Source: Mycoplasmatota bacterium (GTDB lineage: Bacteria; Bacillota_I; Bacilli_A; RF39; UBA660). Taken from it: DNA of 13,772 bases. Each line of letters starts with the position of its first letter. Within the stretch, counting starts at the first letter, position 1. Positions 7,728 to 13,772 of the stretch are shown in pieces. Under the pieces are notes generated by a model. It did not search any database and was not told the DNA's origin. It saw nothing but the letters and a program-made list of their open reading frames with translations. The stretch covers positions 1 through 13,772 of the forward strand of contig JAAZHK010000068.1 in NCBI GenBank assembly GCA_012510745.1, read 5' to 3'. The translations under genes were made by a program, and so were the position numbers.

Positions 7728-7756
7728 ATTATATCATAAATTAAAAAAAACCTAAA
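7728..7756 (-). promoter_or_regulatory. Extended -10 promoter of the 5'-nucleotidase gene
   Basis: On the minus strand TGATATAAT (7736-7728) is a perfect extended -10. The -35 position 17 bases upstream reads TTTAGG, a weak match, as is common when an extended -10 is present. It overlaps the hairpin that terminates the preceding LysM gene. Confidence 0.6.
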
Positions 7757-7769
7757 TATCAGGCTTTTT
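7743..7769 (-). terminator. Rho-independent terminator of the LysM gene
   Basis: Read leftward, AAAAA-G-CCT, a 7-base loop, then AGGTTTTTTTT form a stem with one bulged G and an eight-T tail. It starts 4 bases after the LysM-gene stop codon. The tail runs into the promoter of the 5'-nucleotidase gene, so the two leftward genes are transcriptionally separated. Confidence 0.75.
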
Positions 7770-7773
7770 CATT

Positions 7774-8682
7774 TTAATTTACAGGAATTTGTAATTCTTG
7801 ATAAATATTTAATAAATTACTGGTTAAATTGTTTAATTCTTTGATTGCATCTACAGTTGTATTATATTTTATAGATATACTCCATAAAGTATCACCAGGT
7901 AGTACTGTATAAGTAAAATTATTAACATTACTGTTAGGTATAATTAGTTTTTGACCTATACTTAAAGTATTACTAACTAAATTATTTCTTTTCTTAAGTG
8001 AATCTACAGTTGTATTATATTTTATAGATATACCCCATAAAGTATCACCAGGTAGTACTGTGTATATTATTTCTTCATTAGTAGTGGGCGGTTTTACTCC
8101 AGGTATTATTAGTACTTGACCTATACTTAAAGTATTACTAACTAAATTATTTCTTTTTTTAAGGAGATCCACAGTTGTATCATATTTTCTTGATATACTC
8201 CATAGAGTATCTCCTGATATTACAGTATGATATATTTCTTCATTAGAAGTAGGTGGTTCTATTCCAGGTACTGTTAATATTTGCCCGATTTTTAATAAAG
8301 AACTTGTAAGATTATTTAAACTCATTAATTCTGCTACAGTTGTATTAAATTTTTCAGATATACTCCATAAAGAATCACCTGATTTTACTACATAAGTACC
8401 TAAGTTACAAACTGCTAATGGCGAATATAAATATATTAAAGCGCTCCAATTATCAGCATCTACAATACCATTAACCGGTAATTTGTTATTAGCTTCAAAA
8501 GCTCTAACGCTTGTTCTTGTTTCTTCATCGTATATTCCGTTTATTTCTCCCGTATAAAACATTAGATATTTTAACTGACTTTGTAATTCTTTAACAAAAT
8601 CACCTTGATCTCCAAATCTCAAAGTTGGTCTTTCTAAAACAGGTGTTGTTTTTATTTGTCTTAAATTATCATAATTATCCAT
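7774..8682 (-). CDS. PG_binding_1 plus four LysM domains, peptidoglycan-binding protein
   Basis: A 302-residue protein made only of wall-binding modules. A PG_binding_1 domain (about 22-85, with LRFGDQGDFVKELQSQL and later NGIYDEET) is followed by four LysM domains at about 96-139, 151-194, 206-249 and 257-300. Each LysM carries the SGDSLWSIS or PGDTLWSIS-type start and an NNL...IGQ...IP end. Thr/Pro-rich linkers (PPTSNEE, PPTTNEE) join LysM 1-2 and 2-3. There is no signal peptide, no membrane segment and no catalytic domain. This suits a spore-coat/cortex protein made in the mother cell, as for SafA-like LysM proteins, but that role is inference. The gene is divergent from the three-domain SpoIID-like gene, which also has a PG-binding domain. 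The LysM repeats are nearly identical at DNA level. AGAGGG precedes the start. Confidence 0.88.
   Translation of the reverse strand: MDNYDNLRQIKTTPVLERPTLRFGDQGDFVKELQSQLKYLMFYTGEINGIYDEETRTSVRAFEANNKLPVNGIVDADNWSALIYLYSPLAVCNLGTYVVKSGDSLWSISEKFNTTVAELMSLNNLTSSLLKIGQILTVPGIEPPTSNEEIYHTVISGDTLWSISRKYDTTVDLLKKRNNLVSNTLSIGQVLIIPGVKPPTTNEEIIYTVLPGDTLWGISIKYNTTVDSLKKRNNLVSNTLSIGQKLIIPNSNVNNFTYTVLPGDTLWSISIKYNTTVDAIKELNNLTSNLLNIYQELQIPVN
7849..8157. repeat. Near-identical DNA repeats inside the LysM array
   Basis: A 42-base stretch, 7951-7992, recurs exactly at 8116-8157 (offset 165 bases, 55 codons; LysM 3 and 2). A 60-base stretch, 7849-7908, recurs at 8002-8061 with one mismatch (offset 153, 51 codons; LysM 4 and 3). 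The period equals the protein repeat, so these are tandem domain duplications that are recent or kept alike by gene conversion. Confidence 0.9.
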
Positions 8683-8702
8683 TCTAATCCCTCTTTATTA
8701 TT

Positions 8703-8708
8703 ATTATA
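8703..8708 (-). promoter_or_regulatory. Possible -10 element of the LysM gene
   Basis: A perfect TATAAT on the minus strand, 20 bases before the ATG at 8682. No convincing -35 is present: TCACCA at a 16-base spacing is only a three-of-six match. The transcript would start close to the AGAGGG ribosome binding site (8694-8689). A sporulation sigma factor with a different consensus is equally possible. Confidence 0.35.
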
Positions 8709-8723
8709 TTTATCATGATAAAT
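8708..8723. promoter_or_regulatory. Perfect 16-bp palindrome in the divergent promoter region, candidate operator
   Basis: ATTTATCATGATAAAT is fully self-complementary, centred on CATG. It lies in the 90-base gap between the two divergent peptidoglycan genes and touches the TATAAT of the leftward one. A dimeric regulator bound here could control both genes. Function is inferred from position and symmetry only. Confidence 0.45.
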
Positions 8724-8772
8724 TTGGTGATATTTTTATTAGATAAGAATATATTATTATTGAGGTGTATAT

Positions 8773-10002
8773 ATGGAACAAGGTTTTTTAATTGTTAGTG
8801 TCTTTGATGAGAATATCAGTCAACCTATCAATAATGCAGTTGTAAAAGTAAGTGGTGAAAATTATGAACAAAGTTTTTCTACTAATGAAAGTGGTAAAAC
8901 TCAATCTATTGAACTACAAGCCCCTCTAAAAATTTATTCTCTAACTCCACAAAGTCAAGTTCGTCCTTATTCAGTATATGACATAGAAGTATCTAGTCCG
9001 GGGTTTACAACAACTATTATCAATGGCGTTAAAGTATTTCCAGAAGAGACGTCCTTGCAAAACGTATTTTTAACAGCTAATAGAAATCGTCAATCAGATA
9101 ATGAAAATAAAGTAATAAATTTACCTCCACATACATTATGGGAAACTACTGTAGAAGCTTTAGATGAACAAGATGACAATAAAAAAACAGACGTTGAAAA
9201 CAGAGTTCACCATGAAGTTTTTATTCCTGAATATGTAATTGTTCATGATGGTGTTCCTAGTAATAGTAATGCACGTCAATATTATGTTAACTTTATTGAT
9301 TACATTAAGAATGTTGCATCAAATGAAGTATATAGTACTTGGCCTAGAGAATCATTAAAAGCTAATATTTATGCTATGATATCATTTACCTTAAATCGTA
9401 TCTATACAGAATGGTATAAATCAAGAGGATATAATTTTACTGTTACATCTTCTCCTTCCTATGATCAAACTTATGTTAACAATGGTACAATTTTTAAATC
9501 AATAGCTGATATTGTTGATGAAATATTTAATTATTATATAAAAAACCCTAATCAAAACTTTCCTTTTTTAGCCCAATATAATGATGGTATTAAAGTTAAT
9601 AATCCTGGTTGGCTGAGTCAATGGGGATCTAAATCTTTAGCCGATCAAGGTTATACTTCTTTAGAAATTCTAAGATATTATTATGATAATCAATTAAAAT
9701 TAGTAGCAGCTGATGAAATAATCGGTTTACCAACATCTTTCCCCGGTTATAATTTAGTCCAAGGTTCATGTGGAGAACCAGTTCAAAAAATTCAAATAAT
9801 GCTTAATACTATAAGTGGGAATTATCCTGCTATACCTAAAATTATTCCTACTGATGGAAGGTTTTTAGAAAATACTACTAAAAGTGTTAAAACTTTCCAA
9901 CAGGTTTTTAATTTACCTGTTACTGGTTTTGTAGATTTTGCTACATGGTATCAAATATCTTATATATTTATAGCTGTTAATAAAATGCTTCGGAACAATT
10001 AA
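8773..10002 (+). CDS. Three-domain peptidoglycan protein: beta-sandwich, derived SpoIID-like domain, PG_binding_1
   Basis: A 409-residue protein with no signal peptide. Residues 5-100 look like a carboxypeptidase-regulatory/Cna-B beta-sandwich (hydrophobic strands; PYSVYDIEVSSPGF at 65-78). Residues 152-310 are a derived SpoIID-like domain. EVYSTWPRESLKAN (185-198) aligns without gaps to the EMPASF-x2-EALKAQ block of the SpoIID at the left end of the window, placing Glu185 on the catalytic Glu. WLSQWGSKSLADQGY...ILRYYY replaces the GMSQYG...ILNYYY ending, and VTSSPSYDQTYV resembles the TDSTSTQVY block. The middle of the SpoIID fold is shortened. Residues 335-395 are PG_binding_1 (GEPVQKIQIML, LPVTGFVD). 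I recall similar uncharacterised proteins in clostridial genomes. A spore-wall role, possibly enzymatic, is inferred. GAGGTG precedes the start; it is divergent from the LysM gene. Confidence 0.8.
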   Translation: MEQGFLIVSVFDENISQPINNAVVKVSGENYEQSFSTNESGKTQSIELQAPLKIYSLTPQSQVRPYSVYDIEVSSPGFTTTIINGVKVFPEETSLQNVFLTANRNRQSDNENKVINLPPHTLWETTVEALDEQDDNKKTDVENRVHHEVFIPEYVIVHDGVPSNSNARQYYVNFIDYIKNVASNEVYSTWPRESLKANIYAMISFTLNRIYTEWYKSRGYNFTVTSSPSYDQTYVNNGTIFKSIADIVDEIFNYYIKNPNQNFPFLAQYNDGIKVNNPGWLSQWGSKSLADQGYTSLEILRYYYDNQLKLVAADEIIGLPTSFPGYNLVQGSCGEPVQKIQIMLNTISGNYPAIPKIIPTDGRFLENTTKSVKTFQQVFNLPVTGFVDFATWYQISYIFIAVNKMLRNN

Positions 10003-10043
10003 AAAAGATATTTTAATTCAATATTAAATAAAATATCTTTTTT
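10001..10043. terminator. Bidirectional hairpin terminator between the three-domain gene and aspS
   Basis: A perfect 15-bp inverted repeat: AAAAAAGATATTTTA (10001-10015), a 13-base loop, TAAAATATCTTTTTT (10029-10043). The left arm begins within the TAA of the rightward gene. Both directions end in a T run, so it can also serve aspS, whose stop lies 33 bases away. Confidence 0.75.
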
Positions 10044-10075
10044 ATTTTAGAAATAATCGAAATTAACATCATAAA

Positions 10076-11827
10076 TTAATCTCTAACTTTTATATGTACA
10101 TCTCTTAATTGTTGTTCAGTTACATTTGATGGAGCATTCATCATTAAATCTTGAGCATTACCATTCATAGGAAATAATACGACTTCTCTGATATTCGGTT
10201 CATCTTTTAAGAGCATAATCATTCGATCAATTCCTGGTGCCATACCTGCATGAGGAGGAGTACCATATTGAAATGCTGTATAAAGAGCTGAAAACTTTTC
10301 TTTTAAGGTTTCTTCATTATAACCACTAATTTCAAATGCTTTTCTCATGGTTTCTAAATCATGGTTTCTAACAGCCCCACTAGCTAATTCAATTCCATTA
10401 CATACAAAATCATATTGATAAGCAAATATTTCATCGGGCTTTTTTGTTTTTAAACTTTCAAGCCCTCCTTGTGGCATTGAAAAAGGATTATGTGTAAATG
10501 TATACTTATCTGTTTCCTCATCTATTTCATACATTGGAAAATCATTAATTATACAAAATTCAAATTTATTATTATCAATCAAATTAAGTTTTGTACCTAA
10601 TTCATCTCTAATTTTACCAGCATATTTACTAGCAACAAGTTCATTTCTATTAGCTATAAAAAATAACACTGAGTTTGTTTTTAATTCACACTTTTTAATT
10701 AAACTATTTCTTTCTTCTTCTGTTAAAAATTTATCAATTGGACCTTTAAAGTTATTATTAGCATCTAATGTTATATAACCGATTCCAGGCATTCCAATTG
10801 AATTTGCAAAGTCCACAATTTCATTAAACCAGGAATTAGACTTTTCTCCGATTTCATGTACTACAATTCCTCTTATAATAGAATTAATAAATGGTTTAAA
10901 TGTTGTATTTTTAAATTCAGTTGTTAAATCTATTATAGACAAAGGATTTCTTAAATCAGGTTTGTCAGTTCCATATTTTAACATACTTTCGTTATATGGG
11001 ATTCTTTTAAAAGGTTTGTCTGATACTTTCTTATTACTAAATTTAGTAAAAATATCATAAAAGATTTCTTCTCCGACTTCCAATACATCATCTTGAGTTG
11101 CAAACGCCATTTCTAAATCCAACTGATAAAACTCACCTGGTGTTCTATCACTTCTTCCATCCTCATCTCTAAAACAAGGTGCTATTTGAAAATATTTATC
11201 AAATCCAGATACCATTATTAATTGTTTAAATATTTGAGGGGCCTGGGGTAATGCATAAAATTTTCCTTTATGTCTTCTTGAAGGAACAATAAAATCTCTT
11301 GCTCCCTCTGGTGATGATGCTGTAAGTATTGGAGTTTGGAATTCTGTAAAGTCCATATCATGCATTTTTTCTCGAATATATCTAATTACTTCAGATCTAA
11401 ATAATATAGTATCTTTTACATCTTTGTTTCTTAAATCTAAATACCTGTGTTTTAATCTAATGTCTTCTCCACTATTTTTAGAAGTAATTATCTCTAAAGG
11501 AAGTTCATTTTTAGCTTTACTTAATATAGTCAAATCAGTAACTAATAATTCAACCATACCTGTTGCTAATTTCAAATTTATAGTAGCATCATCTCTTTTT
11601 CTAATTAATCCTGAAACGCTGATAACACTTTCACGAGTAATATTGTTGAAAACACTATTTTCATTACTAACTATTTGTAATGTTCCATACATATCTCTTA
11701 AATCAAGGAAAAGTACTCCTCCGTGATCTCTAATATTTTCAACCCATCCGGAGACTTTCAATGTTTTTCCAATATGTTGTTCATTGATTTTTCCACAATA
11801 AATATCACGATATTTATTTTGTTTCAT
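10076..11827 (-). CDS. aspS: Bacterial-type aspartyl-tRNA synthetase
   Basis: A class II synthetase of 583 residues, the normal bacterial AspRS length. An OB-fold anticodon-binding domain (1-105, SGWVENIRDHGG at 26-37) is followed by the catalytic domain, interrupted by a GAD insertion between roughly 290 and 420. Motif 2 includes APCFRDEDGRSDRTPGEFYQ (216-235); motif 3 is GTPPHAG followed by GIDRMIMLL; FPMNGNAQDLMMNAP lies near the C-terminus. It makes Asp-tRNA-Asp and may be specific for it if the archaeal-type enzyme handles tRNA-Asn. The ATG lies inside gatB: the two genes overlap by 14 bases, and a strong AAAGGAGG (11842-11835) sits 7 bases upstream, within gatB. Expression is therefore tied to the Gat amidotransferase. 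Residues at the positions reported to decide tRNA-Asn recognition are atypical (Glu30, Ala81). Confidence 0.95.
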   Translation of the reverse strand: MKQNKYRDIYCGKINEQHIGKTLKVSGWVENIRDHGGVLFLDLRDMYGTLQIVSNENSVFNNITRESVISVSGLIRKRDDATINLKLATGMVELLVTDLTILSKAKNELPLEIITSKNSGEDIRLKHRYLDLRNKDVKDTILFRSEVIRYIREKMHDMDFTEFQTPILTASSPEGARDFIVPSRRHKGKFYALPQAPQIFKQLIMVSGFDKYFQIAPCFRDEDGRSDRTPGEFYQLDLEMAFATQDDVLEVGEEIFYDIFTKFSNKKVSDKPFKRIPYNESMLKYGTDKPDLRNPLSIIDLTTEFKNTTFKPFINSIIRGIVVHEIGEKSNSWFNEIVDFANSIGMPGIGYITLDANNNFKGPIDKFLTEEERNSLIKKCELKTNSVLFFIANRNELVASKYAGKIRDELGTKLNLIDNNKFEFCIINDFPMYEIDEETDKYTFTHNPFSMPQGGLESLKTKKPDEIFAYQYDFVCNGIELASGAVRNHDLETMRKAFEISGYNEETLKEKFSALYTAFQYGTPPHAGMAPGIDRMIMLLKDEPNIREVVLFPMNGNAQDLMMNAPSNVTEQQLRDVHIKVRD

Positions 11828-13259
11828 ATTCTTGCCTCCTTTTTTCTAATTCTTCAGTTATTAATTTTAAAGATGTTTCTGGATTGGCTTGGCGATTTGT
11901 TTTAGCCATAACTTTTCCTACTAAAAAATTAATAACAAAATTTTTACCTTCAAAAAATTGCATTAAAGCATCGTTGTTTTCATTAATAACTTCATTAACT
12001 ACTTCTTTTAATTGACCAATATCATCTATTTGTTGTAGATTTTGTTCTTTTATAATAGTTAAAGGATCAATTTTTTCTGACATTGATTGATGAAGTATTT
12101 TTTTAGCATGATTTTGCGAAAGTTTCTTTTCATTAACTAATTTTACAATATCACTTAGCATTTTAGAGGTAATAAAGAAGTCTTTTAATTCCATATTTAG
12201 TTTATTTAATGAACCTAAAACTACTGTTGTTACCCAATTAGCTGCTAATTTAGGATCAACTCCATATTCAATTACTTCATTATAATAATCAGATATTTCT
12301 CTATGACGAGAAAGAACTTTTGCATCGTATTCTGATAATTCATATTCAGTAATATATTTTTCTATACGTTCATTTTGAAGCATAGGAATTTCTTTTTTTA
12401 TTTGATTAATATATTCTTTAGTAATATGAATTGGTGGTAAGTTCGGATCAATAAAATATTTATAATCAACCGCATCAACTTTTTCTCTCATAGAATAAGT
12501 TTTATCATCTTCTTCGCTATATCTTCTTGTTTCTTGTTTAATTTCTCCACCAGTTTCTAATATTTTGGTTTGTCTTTTTATTTCATATTCAATTGAACTT
12601 CTTACAGCACTAAACTTATTTATATTCTTCATCTCGATTTTAGTACCAAGTTCTAAATCTGTTTCTTTCATTAAAGATATATTTACATCACAACGCATTT
12701 GACCTTTTTTGCTGTCAGCATCAGATACTCCACAATAAATAATCAAATTTCTAAGCGTTTCTAAAAATGCTACTGCTTCATCCGCACTATAAATACATGG
12801 TTCAGTTACTATTTCAATTAAAGGGATTCCACTTCGATTATAATTAATTAATGAGAAATTAGGGAAATGCTCCATAGATGCCGTATCTTCTTCTAAATGA
12901 ATTTGATGAATATCTATTTTTTTAATTTCTTCATTGACGTAAACATTTAAATGTCCGTTTATTCCCATCGGTTTAGTTAATTGAGTAATTTGATAACCTT
13001 TAGCTAAATCTGGATAAAAATAATTTTTACGATCAAATAACAATTCATTTGGAGTTATACAATCTAAAGCTAGAGCTGTTTTTAAAGCTTTATGAACCGC
13101 TTCCTTATTAACAACTGGTAAAGTTCCAGGTAACGCTAAATCTCCGGGTAAAACATTTTCATTAGCCACGGTCGAAAAAGAGTTTTTAGCAGCAGAAAAG
13201 TTTTTAGATTTTGTTTTTAATTCACAATGAACTTCTAAACCAATAACAACTTTATACAT
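11814..13259 (-). CDS. gatB: Asp-tRNA(Asn)/Glu-tRNA(Gln) amidotransferase subunit B
   Basis: GatB binds the mischarged tRNA, activates the Asp or Glu side chain with ATP and receives ammonia from GatA through a channel. The 481 residues carry the family landmarks: VIGLEVHCELKTKSK (5-19), PGTLPVVN, HLEEDTASMEH, the signature NYNRSGIPLIEIVTEP, MRCDVNISL, and IEMKNINKFSAVRSSIEYE. The first signature residue is Asn where most GatBs have Asp (DYNR or DFNR). The helical, YqeY-like C-terminal region (from about 330) contacts tRNA; its end contains VGKVMAKTNRQANP. The normal length shows it is intact. It starts 8 bases inside the end of gatA and its last 14 bases overlap aspS, with AAAGGAAGTGAT before its ATG. 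GatC is not in the window and is expected to lie upstream of gatA. Confidence 0.96.
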   Translation of the reverse strand: MYKVVIGLEVHCELKTKSKNFSAAKNSFSTVANENVLPGDLALPGTLPVVNKEAVHKALKTALALDCITPNELLFDRKNYFYPDLAKGYQITQLTKPMGINGHLNVYVNEEIKKIDIHQIHLEEDTASMEHFPNFSLINYNRSGIPLIEIVTEPCIYSADEAVAFLETLRNLIIYCGVSDADSKKGQMRCDVNISLMKETDLELGTKIEMKNINKFSAVRSSIEYEIKRQTKILETGGEIKQETRRYSEEDDKTYSMREKVDAVDYKYFIDPNLPPIHITKEYINQIKKEIPMLQNERIEKYITEYELSEYDAKVLSRHREISDYYNEVIEYGVDPKLAANWVTTVVLGSLNKLNMELKDFFITSKMLSDIVKLVNEKKLSQNHAKKILHQSMSEKIDPLTIIKEQNLQQIDDIGQLKEVVNEVINENNDALMQFFEGKNFVINFLVGKVMAKTNRQANPETSLKLITEELEKRRQEYETK

Positions 13260-13772
13260 TTAGATCACTTCCTTTAGCAAAATATTCTTCTATTTTATAA
13301 GCCATATTTAATACTTCAGAATCTTTTAAAATAGGTCCTGTAATATTAATTGCCAATGATTTTGTATTTATAGGAATCGTAATACTAGGATAACCTCCAA
13401 AGTTTGCTATAGCAAGATAATTATTTTGATCTGTTACAGGTATAATAAAACCATCATAATATTCAAATAAACTATTTATTTTATCTACAATTAATCTTCT
13501 AATTCTTTGGGCATTTAAAAATGTTTTTTCTTGATTTTCTTCTTGTAAAACATAACTTCCTAAAACTAAAGTTTTTTTAGTTTCTTCAGAAAGACCTTTT
13601 GTTCTAGCATTAAATATTATTTCTTCAATATTTTTACCCTTACCCCTTGTTCCAAATAAAATACCCGTTAAATTAGCATTATTACTTGTAGCCTCAGCTG
13701 AAGATATTATTTTATAAGTAAAAGAAACCGCCTTTAATAATTTTGAAAAAAAGGAAACTTCTTCAATAACAA
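13252..13772 (-). CDS. gatA: Asp-tRNA(Asn)/Glu-tRNA(Gln) amidotransferase subunit A, C-terminal part
   Basis: An open minus-strand frame runs in from the right edge and ends at the TAA 13254-13252, giving about 173 C-terminal residues (VIEEVSFFSKLLK... to ...AKGSDLNV). GatA is the glutaminase of GatCAB. Blocks in order: SSAEATSN, GILFGTR, ARTKGLSEETKKTLVLGSYV, NAQRIRRL, YYDGFIIPVT, FGGYPSITIPI. They follow the order of GatA. The Ser-Ser-Lys catalytic residues lie outside the window. Two things are odd. The arginines of the usual ARFDGIRYG block are Asn and Leu here, and about 18 residues are missing between IIPVT and the GG-YPSI segment. The 8-base overlap with gatB supports the identity. A divergent amidase-family protein is the only alternative, and an unlikely one. 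Confidence 0.9.
   Translation of the reverse strand, partial: VIEEVSFFSKLLKAVSFTYKIISSAEATSNNANLTGILFGTRGKGKNIEEIIFNARTKGLSEETKKTLVLGSYVLQEENQEKTFLNAQRIRRLIVDKINSLFEYYDGFIIPVTDQNNYLAIANFGGYPSITIPINTKSLAINITGPILKDSEVLNMAYKIEEYFAKGSDLNV

Noticed and set aside
11424..11905. Open frames of 100 and 60 codons on the plus strand
   Set aside because: They are antisense to aspS and gatB, which are complete and conserved here; no start signals or recognisable domains.
1..13772. Mobile elements, CRISPR array, tRNA or rRNA genes, toxin-antitoxin or defence genes
   Set aside because: No transposase or integrase motifs, no regularly spaced short repeats outside the LysM codons, no cloverleaf-like stretches in the short gaps, and no defence-type domains were found.

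Overview
The window is a very AT-rich, densely packed bacterial chromosome segment. It most likely comes from a low-GC Bacillota: an uncultured Bacilli lineage close to Mollicutes, or a Clostridia-like gut bacterium. The reasons are the strong AGGAGG-type ribosome binding sites, a SpoIID sporulation protein, a GluRS of the clostridial type with an N-terminal extension, use of GatCAB, and overwhelming use of A/T-ending codons. All twelve stop codons seen are TAA. Tryptophan is read from TGG and no gene contains an in-frame TGA, so the standard bacterial code fits. I cannot assign a species.

Layout, left to right. (1) The 3' part of spoIID (+, open from base 1; its start lies left of the window). 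(2) A ClpX-like AAA+ ATPase (+) with its own promoter. (3) A leftward operon, 6804 to 2757: a P-loop nucleotide-kinase-like gene, an archaeal-type AspRS, a YgjV-like membrane protein and GluRS. It ends at a perfect hairpin shared with the ATPase gene. (4) A leftward gene for a eukaryote-type pyrimidine 5'-nucleotidase (HAD fold). (5) A divergent pair: a leftward PG_binding_1 + 4 LysM protein, and a rightward three-domain protein with an N-terminal beta-sandwich, a derived SpoIID-like domain and a C-terminal PG-binding domain. Their shared 90-base gap holds a perfect 16-bp palindrome. (6) A second leftward operon, gatA (partial) - gatB - aspS, with overlapping genes, ending at a perfect 15-bp hairpin shared with the three-domain gene.

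How they fit together. Two themes dominate. The first is indirect aminoacyl-tRNA synthesis: two different AspRS enzymes, a GluRS and GatA/GatB are all here, enough (with GatC, not seen) to make Asn-tRNA and/or Gln-tRNA by charging and then amidating. The second is spore-wall or peptidoglycan remodelling: SpoIID, the SpoIID-like three-domain protein and the LysM protein. The latter two lack signal peptides, as expected if they act from the mother cell around the forespore. No mobile element, CRISPR array, rRNA or tRNA gene was seen. No gap between genes exceeds about 100 bases.

The points most worth following up are the divergent peptidoglycan pair, the altered pocket of GatA, the ClpX-like ATPase with a decayed zinc finger but an intact IGF tripeptide, and the eukaryote-type nucleotidase.
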